From: Williamsia faeni
Lineage (GTDB): Bacteria > Actinomycetota > Actinomycetes > Mycobacteriales > Mycobacteriaceae
Assembly (NCBI GenBank): GCA_003202005.1
Contig: QJJF01000011.1
Span: forward strand, 62,001 to 126,000
Direction: 5' to 3'
DNA length: 64,000 bases
The position numbers were made by a program, and so were the translations under genes. The notes under the pieces were generated by a model. The model was not told the DNA's origin. It was given only the letters and a program-made list of their open reading frames with translations, and made no database searches. Of the stretch, positions 43,679 through 52,675 are shown one piece after another. Each line of letters opens with the position of its first letter. The first letter of the stretch is position 1.

Positions 43679-43978
43679 GTGCAGTCACACTAGGACTGCC
43701 TTGTTTCTAGCTCGTTTCCGTGCCGTTCCGGCAATATGGCACTAACCGTATTACGTGACGTCCTCAGGTGACGGGGTTGGTGGGGCCAGGCCTCGCTCAC
43801 AACATTCGTGGGCTACCAGGCACGGGCCGCCCGCCGCACGGACTGAAGGTCCCCCATGCCTTCGGGGCCAACGGAGGGCCAACGGCGACGCCACCGCCGC
43901 GATCGATGACTTGCGGATGCGCCGTGCGGACTTCTCAGCTGGTTGTGATCGGCGTGAAGCGCTGCGCGATGCCCGTCG

Positions 43979-45094
43979 TCATCGAGGCTCGGTGGTGTTG
44001 TTGGTGGCGAGTATGTCGGAGCCGTATTTGTTGGCGATGAGAGTCCACGGGTCGGCGTAACGCCCGCGCTGTTCCCGGCGCCGTTGCACGCTGAGGACCG
44101 ACCTGAGGACAACACGCAGAACCGGGCCCAGCAACCGCAGGGCGCGACGTGTGGCCGGGCTCTGTGATTCGGCCACCCAAGCAACGGTCTGGGACCAGTC
44201 GTGCCGTTGATAATCGAGCAAGGACTGCGATTCTGTGGTGTCGAACCAGCCGGTGAAGCTCCAACCACGATCGTCCTCGGGATCGCCGGGCAGGCTTGCG
44301 GACGGGCCGAGCCGGCCGATGCCCATTGCCTCCATCATGTCGTCTTCGACGTCGCGGTGCGTGTGCCTATAGCTGTCGTTGCCGGCGATGAGCAGGACCT
44401 TGCCATTGATGGCCTCGCGTCGGTCGACGGTGTTGGCGAACGCCATACCGACGTCGCGCGCGTCGACACAGTGCAATCGGTTGTCGCCGGGGCTGGCGCG
44501 CATCAGCAACAGGTAGTCGCCGTTGACGTTGCTCGCACCATCCGGAGACAGCACGCCGCCCAATCTCAGTACGGCGTAGGGCAATCCACTATCGGCGATG
44601 ACATTTTCCCCGAGCACCTTGTCCTCGCCATACTGGTCGATCGGGTTCACCGGGGTCTGCGGCGTGATCAGTTCGGGGTACCGGTGCGGGTTGCGCGACC
44701 CATAGACCGCGGCGCTCGAGGCGAACGCCACCAGCGGTGGGTCCGATAGCGCTCGAGCTGCGCGGACCAGGTTCGCGGTGCCCTCGACGTTGACCTTTCT
44801 GGCCAGGGCCGGATTGCGGTACGAGAGTGGGGAGAATACCGCTGCCAAGTGAATGATCGCGGTGGGGCGGTGCTCGGCGACAATGCTCTCGATCGCCGCG
44901 GCGTCGAGAAGGTCGGCGTGCAGGACTCGCAGGGTGCCCGGGTGCCCGGCATCAATCATCGACTCGGCAACAGCCACGGTGGCGTCGGTGCGCAGGTCCA
45001 GGGCGATGACAGCGTGTCCCCGCGACAGCAGAATCTCGGTGCAGCGTCTGCCTACCTGACCGAACGCCCCGGTGACCAAGATCGGGTCGATCAT
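43979..45094 (-). CDS. NAD-dependent epimerase/dehydratase
   Basis: A 371-residue extended SDR. It starts MIDPILVTGAFGQVGRRC with the GxxGxxG nucleotide site, then HLAAVFSPL near 80, and the SSAAVYG...YGEDK catalytic region. A long tail of about 120 residues follows. The start at 45094 overlaps the stop of the SnoaL-like gene (ATGA), so the two are coupled. The pair is divergent from an IclR regulator. It may act on a small polyketide-like or steroid-like metabolite. Confidence 0.85.
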   Translation of the reverse strand: MIDPILVTGAFGQVGRRCTEILLSRGHAVIALDLRTDATVAVAESMIDAGHPGTLRVLHADLLDAAAIESIVAEHRPTAIIHLAAVFSPLSYRNPALARKVNVEGTANLVRAARALSDPPLVAFASSAAVYGSRNPHRYPELITPQTPVNPIDQYGEDKVLGENVIADSGLPYAVLRLGGVLSPDGASNVNGDYLLLMRASPGDNRLHCVDARDVGMAFANTVDRREAINGKVLLIAGNDSYRHTHRDVEDDMMEAMGIGRLGPSASLPGDPEDDRGWSFTGWFDTTESQSLLDYQRHDWSQTVAWVAESQSPATRRALRLLGPVLRVVLRSVLSVQRRREQRGRYADPWTLIANKYGSDILATNNTTEPR

Positions 45095-45624
45095 TTCTGC
45101 TGCTTTCGTGCCACGGCTGCACCTGCGTTGCGTAGCCACTGGGGAACCCGGAACGAGATCAACGGGTTGAAGATGTCCTCACGAAGCCGCGTGAGTTTCG
45201 ACGTCTTGATGTACCAGCGACCGTCGATCTTCTCGTATGTCTCGTGGTAGTGGCCATAGCCGAGCAAGTTCAGTCCCGGCGCCAGGCGCACGACGTCTTG
45301 CAGGCCCCAGATCCCGCGGGCGGTGGTGGGTCCGGTGAGCTCGATCTCCGGTGCGTGTACATGATGCACGGTGGGCTGAGTTGGTTTGCCCAGTTGCGTG
45401 CGCAGGTACGCCACGAAGGCGTCGGCACCGGAGATGACGCGACCTCCGGACTCGGAGGTGTCGCTGACGAAGTCATCGGTGAAGATGCCGCGCCAGGATT
45501 GCCAGTCCTTGGCATCGAGATGGCGGCAGTAGCGGGCTTTGAGCTGCTTGATCGCCTCGATGTCGTGAAAGTGCTGTAGATCAACGGCATTCGAAACCGA
45601 TTGATCGTGGTTCGCTGTCTGCAT
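45091..45624 (-). CDS. SnoaL/NTF2-like protein
   Basis: A 177-residue protein of the cone-shaped SnoaL/NTF2 fold. IEAIKQLKARYCRHLDAKDWQSW..IFTDDFVSD is the typical N-terminal helix-strand, and YGHYHETYEKIDGRWYIKTSKLTR the C-terminal sheet. Members are cyclases, isomerases or dehydratases. I chose the ATG at 45624 with AAGGGG 5 bases before it. It is the first gene of a two-gene operon with the epimerase, facing the IclR gene. Confidence 0.85.
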   Translation of the reverse strand: MQTANHDQSVSNAVDLQHFHDIEAIKQLKARYCRHLDAKDWQSWRGIFTDDFVSDTSESGGRVISGADAFVAYLRTQLGKPTQPTVHHVHAPEIELTGPTTARGIWGLQDVVRLAPGLNLLGYGHYHETYEKIDGRWYIKTSKLTRLREDIFNPLISFRVPQWLRNAGAAVARKQQK

Positions 45625-45674
45625 GTGGACCCCTTCGAGGCATCGGCGCAGGACACGCCTCCGAGTGTTCGAAT

Positions 45675-45695
45675 ATTCAAACTTCATGGTTGAAT
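45675..45695. promoter_or_regulatory. Inverted repeat between the SnoaL operon and iclR
   Basis: ATTCAA-N9-TTGAAT, within an AT-rich stretch that also holds GAATATTC, lies between the divergent SnoaL and IclR genes. It is a good candidate for the IclR operator. Confidence 0.55.
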
Positions 45696-45760
45696 AATCA
45701 GAATATAGGGACGGTTGTGACCGCAGTCAACCGTCCGACCCGCAGGGAAGGGAGCAACTC

Positions 45761-46630
45761 GTGTCCAGTCCGTCTCCGCCGACGCGGCGCGTGGTGAACG
45801 TCATCGGACTTCTCGCCGAACGCCATCCCGTGCCCACCCGACTGAGCGACGTCGTGCACGCTCTGGGCCTCAACAAGGCGACGGCGCATGCGATCCTCGC
45901 CGAACTCTGCGAATCGGGATGGGTCACCCGCGACCCGGCAGACAAGGCGTTCTTCATCGGCAATGAATTGGGCCGGATCGCGGCGCAGTTCGATCAAACG
46001 CGTTCGGTGGTCCACGCCGCGCACGCGGCGGCCGCGGCGGCCGGGCGTGAGTTCGGCTACGCCGCATCGGTATCGGAACGTGTCGCAGATTCTCTGGTCA
46101 TCTCGGCATTCATCCCCGGAGGCGATAGGCAGTGGAGCGTGGCCGTGGGCGACCGCCTGCCTTTCGCGGCCCCCTTCGGGCCCGCATATGCGGCTTGGGA
46201 ATCAGACGCGCAACGTCACGCCTGGGTCGAACGCAGCGGGGTGGACATCGCAGGATTCGCAGAGCGCCAAGGCGAGAAACTCGAACAGATCCGCGTCGAC
46301 GGTTACAGCGTGGAACGGCTCAGTCCGGAAACGGTCTCGGCCATACCGGTGATGACCAGACTGCACGCCGACGCAGCGTCGTCCTCGATGCGCCAAAATC
46401 TCAACGAGATCCTGATGGAACTCAGTGGCACCGCGCCGACCTCGAGGTCGGCGCAGACTCAGCCGCAACAGGAGTATGTGGGAGCGATAACGGCACCGGT
46501 CTTCGACGACCGCGGCCGCGTCAGGTTCAATATCTGCGTCCATCCCTTCACCACGCTGCCCTCCCAACGCATAGTGCACATCGGGCGGCACCTCAGCGAG
46601 GCCGCCGCTGCCATCACTCGGCGCGACTAG
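45761..46630 (+). CDS. IclR-family transcriptional regulator
   Basis: A 289-residue regulator. The N-terminal winged HTH includes TRLSDVVHALGLNKATAHAILAELCESGWVTRD, and the C-terminal ligand domain ends HIGRHLSEAAAAITRR. The start is GTG 45761, with GGGAG 8 bases before. It is divergent from the SnoaL-epimerase operon and likely controls it through the inverted repeat between them. Confidence 0.88.
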   Translation: MSSPSPPTRRVVNVIGLLAERHPVPTRLSDVVHALGLNKATAHAILAELCESGWVTRDPADKAFFIGNELGRIAAQFDQTRSVVHAAHAAAAAAGREFGYAASVSERVADSLVISAFIPGGDRQWSVAVGDRLPFAAPFGPAYAAWESDAQRHAWVERSGVDIAGFAERQGEKLEQIRVDGYSVERLSPETVSAIPVMTRLHADAASSSMRQNLNEILMELSGTAPTSRSAQTQPQQEYVGAITAPVFDDRGRVRFNICVHPFTTLPSQRIVHIGRHLSEAAAAITRRD

Positions 46631-46687
46631 ACAATTCTGGATGCGCTCGAAGTGGTGAGGAAAGATAGGTTCGCTCGGCTTATCCCC

Positions 46688-46706
46688 GCGGCCGGCTTCT
46701 GGCCGC
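46688..46706. terminator. Hairpin between convergent iclR and fabH-like genes
   Basis: GCGGCC-GGCTTCT-GGCCGC has a 6-bp stem and is placed between two converging genes. It probably serves as a bidirectional terminator. Confidence 0.45.
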
Positions 46707-46743
46707 TTAACCGCCCTCCACTATTCGAGGGGGTGCCTCATAC

Positions 46744-47802
46744 CTACCGAATCGGCTGCTCGTTGCTGCGGAGCTGCGGCAATGCTACGACCTGGCCGGC
46801 ATAAGCCAGTCCGGCGCCGAAACCCAGTATCAGCGCGGTGTCGCCGGGCTGGGCTTGACCAGACCGGATGATCTGTTCCATCGCCATCGGAATTGATGCT
46901 GCGCTGGTGTTGCCTGCTTCGACAATGTCCCGAGCGACCGCGACGGTTTCAGGCACCCGAAGCACCCGGATCAGCGCGTCAGTGATGCGGCTGTTGGCCT
47001 GGTGCGGTACAAAAGCGTCCAGATCATCGACCGTGATGCCGGCCTTCTCCAAGACATCCCGCCCAGCCTTCTCCAAAAAGGTCGCCGTCCAACGGAATAC
47101 AGCCTGACCCTTCATACGGATATACGGGCGCTCCGCTTTTGGGCCACCGGCCGCGGCAGCATCGACCTCAGAGAAGTACTGCTGAAAATCTTTGTCCTGC
47201 TTGATGGCATCGGTCTGGCTTCCATCCGAACCCCATGCTGTCGGACCGATACCCTCCGAATCAGAAGGACCAACCACGACAGCGCCGGCCCCGTCGGCAA
47301 AAATGAACGCACAGGACCTGTCGGTGGGATCGAGAAGATCGGACAACCTCTCCACCCCGATCACCAGCACATGGCGCGCCTGTCCTGCCCGAACGAGGCC
47401 CGCAGCGTTGCCCAGGGCGTAACAGAATCCCGCGCATCCTGCAGAGATGTCGAAAGCCGCGGTGTCACTCATGCCGAGTTCCGTCGCGACTACTGCTCCG
47501 GCAGATGGGCCCAACACCATCTGCGATGACGTCGCGAGTACAACCGCGTCGATCTGATCGGCCACCAGGCCTGACGCTGCAAGCGCATCCGAGGCAGCGG
47601 CAACGCTCATCGAGATGATCGTCTCGTCGGCCTGCGCCCAACGGCGAGACTCGATGCCAGAACGCGACCTGATCCATTCGTCAGTGGAGTCGATACTGTC
47701 GACCAATTCCGAGTTGGGTACGACTCGACGTGGTCGATAGACCCCGAGGCCCAGGAGCGCGGCGTGGGCAACGGGACTAGCTGTAGCGATGTGTGCTGGC
47801 AC
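46744..47802 (-). CDS. Beta-ketoacyl-ACP synthase III homologue
   Basis: A 352-residue KAS III/thiolase-fold enzyme. The catalytic triad is visible: Cys123 in ISAGCAGF, His in VPHQANSRI and Asn in AGNTSAAS. Glu/Arg substrate-gate residues follow the usual FabH order. It condenses an acyl-CoA with malonyl-ACP. It is alone, not in a fatty-acid operon, so it may make a specialised acyl chain or a housekeeping starter. GTG start at 47802; GAGGG lies 3 bases before it. Confidence 0.92.
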   Translation of the reverse strand: MPAHIATASPVAHAALLGLGVYRPRRVVPNSELVDSIDSTDEWIRSRSGIESRRWAQADETIISMSVAAASDALAASGLVADQIDAVVLATSSQMVLGPSAGAVVATELGMSDTAAFDISAGCAGFCYALGNAAGLVRAGQARHVLVIGVERLSDLLDPTDRSCAFIFADGAGAVVVGPSDSEGIGPTAWGSDGSQTDAIKQDKDFQQYFSEVDAAAAGGPKAERPYIRMKGQAVFRWTATFLEKAGRDVLEKAGITVDDLDAFVPHQANSRITDALIRVLRVPETVAVARDIVEAGNTSAASIPMAMEQIIRSGQAQPGDTALILGFGAGLAYAGQVVALPQLRSNEQPIR

Positions 47803-48311
47803 TGACCCTCTTCGAACTAGTCAATCGGATATAGCTTGATCTAACATGAACCAATTGGTCCATGCAAAGAAACGACGCACTGCGCGTGTCCTCCTTGATG
47901 CCGGGCCGGCCCGGCCAGGACCGCTCGGCGACCTTTTTCGAGGAACGTGCTCACTGACATCGGGACGGCTGACGCGCGTGTTACGACATCGCCGTATGAG
48001 ATGCCCAAACCGATTTGTCGCATCGTCGCTGTCTTGTTGAGCCCAGCAAGGTCTGCAGGCAGCAGCGGTTGAAGCTGGACGCTTGATGCAGCACGCTCGG
48101 GCTCGTCCCGGCCTATCACTGCTGGCCACCGAGGATTCTTACGTCGGTTCCGAGGAAATACGGCCACGCGCGACCAAAGAGCTGGTGCGCACACGGGAGG
48201 TATTCGACGGACTGGGTCCGGAAAACCACCGATTCATAGCCATGAGATGTCCTAATGGACGTGTCGCCTTCGACCACAACACTCGCCTCGCGATAACAGA
48301 AAGACCACTCC
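47803..48311. other. 509-base gap without a supported gene
   Basis: Overlapping short frames on both strands have no recognisable motifs. One minus-strand frame (about 48110-47850) reads like protein for a stretch (GLGISYGDVVTRASAVPMSVSTFLEK) and then shifts frame. It may be a relic; I cannot assign it. Confidence 0.4.
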
Positions 48312-48998
48312 ATGCTGACAGCATTTCTCTACGGAATCGCTACCGCATTACCACTCGCGGTGGGCGCAGCAATCGGCCTTCGCTGGCATCTACCGAAGGC
48401 AGTTCTGGCCGCTCTCATGGCTTTCGGTGCCGGCACCATGATCGCAGCAGCCTCGTCGGAACTATTCGAACCGGCCTTCCAACAAGCCGGCGCCGTGATC
48501 GCCGGCATCGCCTTGTTTGCCGGCGCCGGCGTCTATGTCCTCTCCAACCATCTGATCGAAAATCGACTGGGACCTGCCGCGATCGGGTGGGCACTGATGC
48601 TGGGCACCGTACTTGACGGCATCCCCGAGAACACCGCACTGGGAGTGTCCTTGACGACCGGCGGTGGCCTGGTCCTCGTTGTCGCGATCGCCGTGGGCAA
48701 CGTCCCCGAAGCAGTCAGTGGCGCCGCACTCATGCGCCAATCCCACGGATTCAATCAGATACGGGCGCTGACATTGTGGGTCACCACAGCCGTGATCCTC
48801 GTCGCAGTCACCGTCGCCGGTTACGCCCTGTCCGACGCTATTTCTCAAACAGGCATCAGCACAGTGCAAGCATTCGCCGGCGGCGCGACGATCGCCGTTC
48901 TCGCTGATTCATTGATGCCAGAGGCCTACCGAGAAGGTGGCTGGTGGGTAGGACTGAGCACCGCCGCAGGATTCATGCTGGCGTTCGTCCTCGGCTAA
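48312..48998 (+). CDS. ZIP-like metal permease
   Basis: A 228-residue membrane protein with seven or eight hydrophobic segments. The ZIP-type helices appear as DGIPENTALGVSL and GNVPEAVSGAAL, where the usual His is replaced by Pro/Asn-Glu pairs, and AVLADSLMPEA closes the fold. It is more diverged than the ZIP gene at 12207. Its metal and direction are uncertain. It stands alone. Confidence 0.8.
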   Translation: MLTAFLYGIATALPLAVGAAIGLRWHLPKAVLAALMAFGAGTMIAAASSELFEPAFQQAGAVIAGIALFAGAGVYVLSNHLIENRLGPAAIGWALMLGTVLDGIPENTALGVSLTTGGGLVLVVAIAVGNVPEAVSGAALMRQSHGFNQIRALTLWVTTAVILVAVTVAGYALSDAISQTGISTVQAFAGGATIAVLADSLMPEAYREGGWWVGLSTAAGFMLAFVLG

Positions 48999-49272
48999 CC
49001 ACGATCACAAGACAAGTCAATGGCTACCAATAGATTTCGCTGATAACTACGTGCTTCGCAGCGGGCGTCCTCTTCGTCTTGATAGGTCAGTCACTGGCCA
49101 CCACTTGCTTGCGATCGCCTTTTGTGTGCGCCGAAGTACGGTCTGGACGCACCATTGCGACCGAGAACCTCGTTCGTTCGTATTGTGTTGTGGTAGCCCA
49201 GGTACGCATCATCCCGGGGTCAGTCGATTCGCGGGCGCATGCGGGTCGGCGCGCGCCTGGCGAGACGGCTGC

Positions 49273-49908
49273 TCAGACCGCGGGCGGTCCGGTGTAGGTG
49301 ATCACCGCACCAGCCAACGCGCGCTCAGAAGCGTTGGCAGAGTTCGATAGACCGCCGATGACGCTGATCTGGTTGCGTTCGGGCTGGTTCTGGGACATCT
49401 TCGCTTTGCCTTCCCACCGGGTGATCACAAGCTCGATGCCCACGATGGCTTTGAGCTGCCCGACGATGAAGTGTTCCGGTGCGTCAGCAACGGCCCACGG
49501 CATATCGCGGGCGTGTTCGTGGTGATCGCTGAGCGCACTCACGTGCTCGAGGAGCCAGTCCGGGTCGTCGTGCACTTGCAGCGAACCGTACACATTGATG
49601 GTCTCGTAATTCCACGTCGGCACCACTTTGCCGCCCTCGGCTTTGGTGGCATACAGCGACGGCGAGATGTACCCATCCAGCCCGGCGAAGATTGCCACCG
49701 AGTCACTCGCTGCGTCCGCCGCATGCCAGTGGGGATTCGCCCGTGCCATATGGGCGACCAAGGTGTTGCGGTCGGGGTCGAACATCATGGGCATCGGCGT
49801 GATCTGGAGCCCGTCAGCACTGGGAGTAATCAGATGCGCCATCCCGGAGCTGCGCAGCGCTGTTGCGATCTGCTCATCGGTCAACTCGAACTTGCGAGGA
49901 ATGTACAT
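49273..49908 (-). CDS. PaiB-family FMN-binding regulator-like protein
   Basis: A 211-residue protein with the flavin-reductase-like split barrel of the PaiB family. MYIPRKFELTD, ARANPHWHAA, YISPSLYATKAE and WNYETINVYG are typical. It binds FMN and may be a negative regulator or a small oxidoreductase. It is divergent from a MocR regulator across a 98-base gap that contains a perfect palindrome. Confidence 0.88.
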   Translation of the reverse strand: MYIPRKFELTDEQIATALRSSGMAHLITPSADGLQITPMPMMFDPDRNTLVAHMARANPHWHAADAASDSVAIFAGLDGYISPSLYATKAEGGKVVPTWNYETINVYGSLQVHDDPDWLLEHVSALSDHHEHARDMPWAVADAPEHFIVGQLKAIVGIELVITRWEGKAKMSQNQPERNQISVIGGLSNSANASERALAGAVITYTGPPAV

Positions 49909-49976
49909 GGCTCGAGTCTCCAGTCGTCGACGGTGGGCGGTCGGGTGCCACGCAGGCCGCGCAACCAGGCTAACAT

Positions 49977-49990
49977 TTGTCCTAGGACAA
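49977..49990. promoter_or_regulatory. 14-bp palindrome between paiB and mocR
   Basis: TTGTCCTAGGACAA is a perfect 14-bp palindrome 16 bases before the MocR start. It is a strong candidate operator for the MocR protein. Confidence 0.6.
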
Positions 49991-50006
49991 TAGAAAGGCG
50001 GTTGAT

Positions 50007-51314
50007 GTGCAGGGCCAGATCAGCGGTTCCACGGCAGCGGCGATCGCCGAATGTGTACGCGACCTTGTCGCGGTGGGACACATCCAACCCGGCGATTCCC
50101 TGCCGCCCATCCGTTCACTCGCCGACGATCTCGGCCTGAACCGCAACACTGTGGCCACCGCCTACCGCCAGCTGGTCTCCATGGGTCTGGCGGTGACCCG
50201 TAGCCGCGCCGGCACGGTGATCACCACACTTCCCCCGCCAGATACTGAACTGGACCCCGCCCCCGGGGCGATGGATTTGGCCAGCGGCAACCCCGACCCC
50301 GCGTTGCTTCCTGACCTCTACGCAGCGGTGAGCGCATCACGCACCGACCCGGCGTTATACGGCGCCCCAGCGGTGCATCCGAGCCTACGAGTCGCGGCGC
50401 ACCAACTTTTCGCCGACGTACCCGCCGGCGAGCTTGTCATCACCCACGGGGCGGTCGATGCAGTTGAACGCCTGCTGGCCGCATATCTGATCCGCGGCGA
50501 CCTGGTCGCACTCGAATCGCCGTGCTTTTTGGCCAGCATCGGCACCATCCGCCTCAACGGTTACCGCACCGCCGCAGTTGCAGTCGACGAACACGGAATG
50601 ACTCCTGACGGCCTGGATCGAGCGCTTCGTGAGGGAGCACGCGCTGTCATCATCACCCCTCGCGCCCACAACCCCACCGGGGCAAGCCTCAATACCGAAC
50701 GAGCACAGCAACTCTCAGACCTGCTACAGGGTTATCCCGAAGTCCTCGTTATCGAGGACGACCACCTGTCGATGGTCGCCACCGCCGCCTATCACCGGGT
50801 CACTGCAGCCACGACGCACCGCTGGGCACTGATCCGATCGGTCGCCAAGTTCCTCGGACCTGACCTACGGGTCGCTCTCACCTACACCGATCCTGCCACC
50901 GCCGACGCCCTGAAAGCTCGACTGCGCGCCGGGAAGACCTGGGTCAGCCACCTACTGCAAGGCGCAGCTGCCTACCTTCTCACCGATCCCGACTCCATAG
51001 CCCTCGTCGCTTCCGCCCGCCAAACATACCAACGCCGACTCAGCGGCCTCACCACAGAATTACTGCAGCACAACATCACTCCGTTCGGGATGCCAGACGG
51101 CCTCAACATGTGGATCGACCTACCCGCCCAGATGGACGCCGACCGCCTGCATACCGAACTCGCCCGCGCAGGTTGGGCAACCCAACCCGGACGCATCTAT
51201 ACCGCCGGTGATTCTCCCCCACCCCACGCCCTCCGCATCACCACCGCCAGCCTCACTCAGTCCACCGCTCACCACTTCGCCGCAGCCCTGGCAGATCTAC
51301 TGCACGCGCCATGA
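50007..51314 (+). CDS. MocR-type regulator (GntR HTH plus aminotransferase fold)
   Basis: A 435-residue protein. The GntR winged helix (residues about 8-75) has LPPIRSLADDLGLNRNTVATAYRQL. The rest is a fold-type I aminotransferase domain with HNPTGASL, EDDHLSM, and the PLP Lys in IRSVAKFLGPDLRV. Such regulators sense PLP or an amino compound, and the divergent paiB is the obvious target. It starts at GTG 50007 behind AAGGCGG. Confidence 0.9.
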   Translation: MQGQISGSTAAAIAECVRDLVAVGHIQPGDSLPPIRSLADDLGLNRNTVATAYRQLVSMGLAVTRSRAGTVITTLPPPDTELDPAPGAMDLASGNPDPALLPDLYAAVSASRTDPALYGAPAVHPSLRVAAHQLFADVPAGELVITHGAVDAVERLLAAYLIRGDLVALESPCFLASIGTIRLNGYRTAAVAVDEHGMTPDGLDRALREGARAVIITPRAHNPTGASLNTERAQQLSDLLQGYPEVLVIEDDHLSMVATAAYHRVTAATTHRWALIRSVAKFLGPDLRVALTYTDPATADALKARLRAGKTWVSHLLQGAAAYLLTDPDSIALVASARQTYQRRLSGLTTELLQHNITPFGMPDGLNMWIDLPAQMDADRLHTELARAGWATQPGRIYTAGDSPPPHALRITTASLTQSTAHHFAAALADLLHAP

Positions 51315-51525
51315 CCGCGGACCTATCCCCTCGGCTCCCCCATAGAGCGCGTGGCCCCTTACGCAATATCTCGAATTCGACCGCCTCGCGGGTGGCGTCC
51401 ATTAGTGCTGGTCAGCGCTGGGTCCCGGTCTAAAAAGTCTGGCAGAACAGGTGCTTGCACTGGGTGGGTGCGGATGTTTAATATCTGTGACTGAAAATTG
51501 GTTGGGTTCGACATGGAGGATGGCC

Positions 51526-52293
51526 ATGAGCGAGTACGTTTCGAATCTTTCCGAAGATCTTGCTGCGGTTGCGGGTGAGCTCTCTACCGCACGTCATGAC
51601 ACGGTCCTGCTCGCGGCGGCGATATCGAAGGCGGCGACACGTCTGGTGCCGGCCGCAGAGTATGTCAGCGTCGTCGTGGTGACCAATGGGACGATCGAGT
51701 TGACAGGCGCGGCCGATGACCTTGCCGAGACCTGCGACAGCCTGCAATCGGACCTCGGTGAGGGCCCGAGCCTGCATGCCTCAGTCCACGGCGGCACCGT
51801 GGTGATCAATGATGTATCGCGTGAGAAACGATGGCCCCGCTTCATTCAGGCGGCGGCCGAGGTAGGGGTGCGAGCGATGATGTGTGTGCCCTTCGATGCC
51901 GGTGAAAACAAGTCCGGGTCGGTGAACATGTACAGCTCCTCTGCGGGCGTGTTTACCGATCAGTCGAGGGAGGTGGGTGAACTGTTCACCGCGCACGCGG
52001 CGGTGGCCTTTACTGCCGGCCGCGAAAATGAGCAACTCCACCAAGCTGTGCAGGGACGGGACGTCATCGGGCAGGCCAAAGGCATGATCATGGAACGATT
52101 CAGTGTCGACGCCGATCACGCGTTCGGCCTCTTGCGGAAGCTGTCCCAGGATTCCAACGTCAAACTTTCCCAGATCGCACAGCGGGTCATCGAGACAGGC
52201 GCCGACAACGCCGCACCGACGCCGGTCCCCAGACGGACATCGGATTCGAACGGCAACAGTATGCACCCCGACGTCCACCGTCAGGCAGGATAA
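51526..52293 (+). CDS. GAF and ANTAR domain regulator
   Basis: A 255-residue protein. The GAF domain (about 20-150) includes ETCDSLQSDLGEGPSLHA and MCVPFDAGENKSGSVNMYS. The ANTAR RNA-binding domain (about 165-225) has GRDVIGQAKGMIMERFSVD..AFGLLRKLSQDSN. ANTAR proteins bind twin hairpins in nascent RNA and stop termination. I chose the ATG at 51526 with GGAGG 6 bases before. No partner kinase or clear target is adjacent. Confidence 0.88.
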   Translation: MSEYVSNLSEDLAAVAGELSTARHDTVLLAAAISKAATRLVPAAEYVSVVVVTNGTIELTGAADDLAETCDSLQSDLGEGPSLHASVHGGTVVINDVSREKRWPRFIQAAAEVGVRAMMCVPFDAGENKSGSVNMYSSSAGVFTDQSREVGELFTAHAAVAFTAGRENEQLHQAVQGRDVIGQAKGMIMERFSVDADHAFGLLRKLSQDSNVKLSQIAQRVIETGADNAAPTPVPRRTSDSNGNSMHPDVHRQAG

Positions 52294-52675
52294 CCGGCTG
52301 GCGGCGCGTCCCACCAGGTCGAGAAACTGTCTATGGCAGGCAGACCTGCTACGGCCGCGAACGGCGCGCCTCCTCAGTTGAAGCCAGTAGGTGGCTGGGA
52401 TCCAGCAGGAAGACTGCCCGGTTCGGTGGCGGTGCAGAGTGGTTCGTCCGACGCCGGGGACTTCGGCTATCTCTGTCATGTGTATTCCGTTGTCTCATTC
52501 ATTCTGTTTGACGAATCTTGGCCCTGGACATGACTAGTGGGGCCTCGCATGCGGCCTCGGGCACGAGTTGCTATAAGTCCTGATGATCCGTGTTTCCGGC
52601 CAAACACTCGAGGCTGTCTTCTAGCCTCATACGTGACCCACAGCACAGATGACGGGAAAGCGGGAAGGATCGAAC
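52294..52675. other. Gap with a possible HTH relic
   Basis: Minus-strand 52479-52410 reads MTEIAEVPGVGRTTLHRHR, similar to the HTH of TetR or resolvase proteins. It is not followed by a domain of either family. The rest of the gap holds no gene I can support. Confidence 0.35.

Noticed and set aside
42692-43693. A 333-residue plus-strand frame opposite the NCS1 permease
   Set aside because: It is a shadow of a well-supported membrane transporter, and its His/Asp/Glu-rich composition is the usual complement of membrane codons.
43755-44060. A short plus-strand frame between the permease and epimerase genes
   Set aside because: It overlaps the end of the epimerase gene on the other strand and has no family likeness or ribosome site.
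51361-51480. A possible extra start for the GAF-ANTAR gene at 51451
   Set aside because: The added residues are not conserved in type, while a clear GGAGG stands 6 bases before the ATG at 51526.
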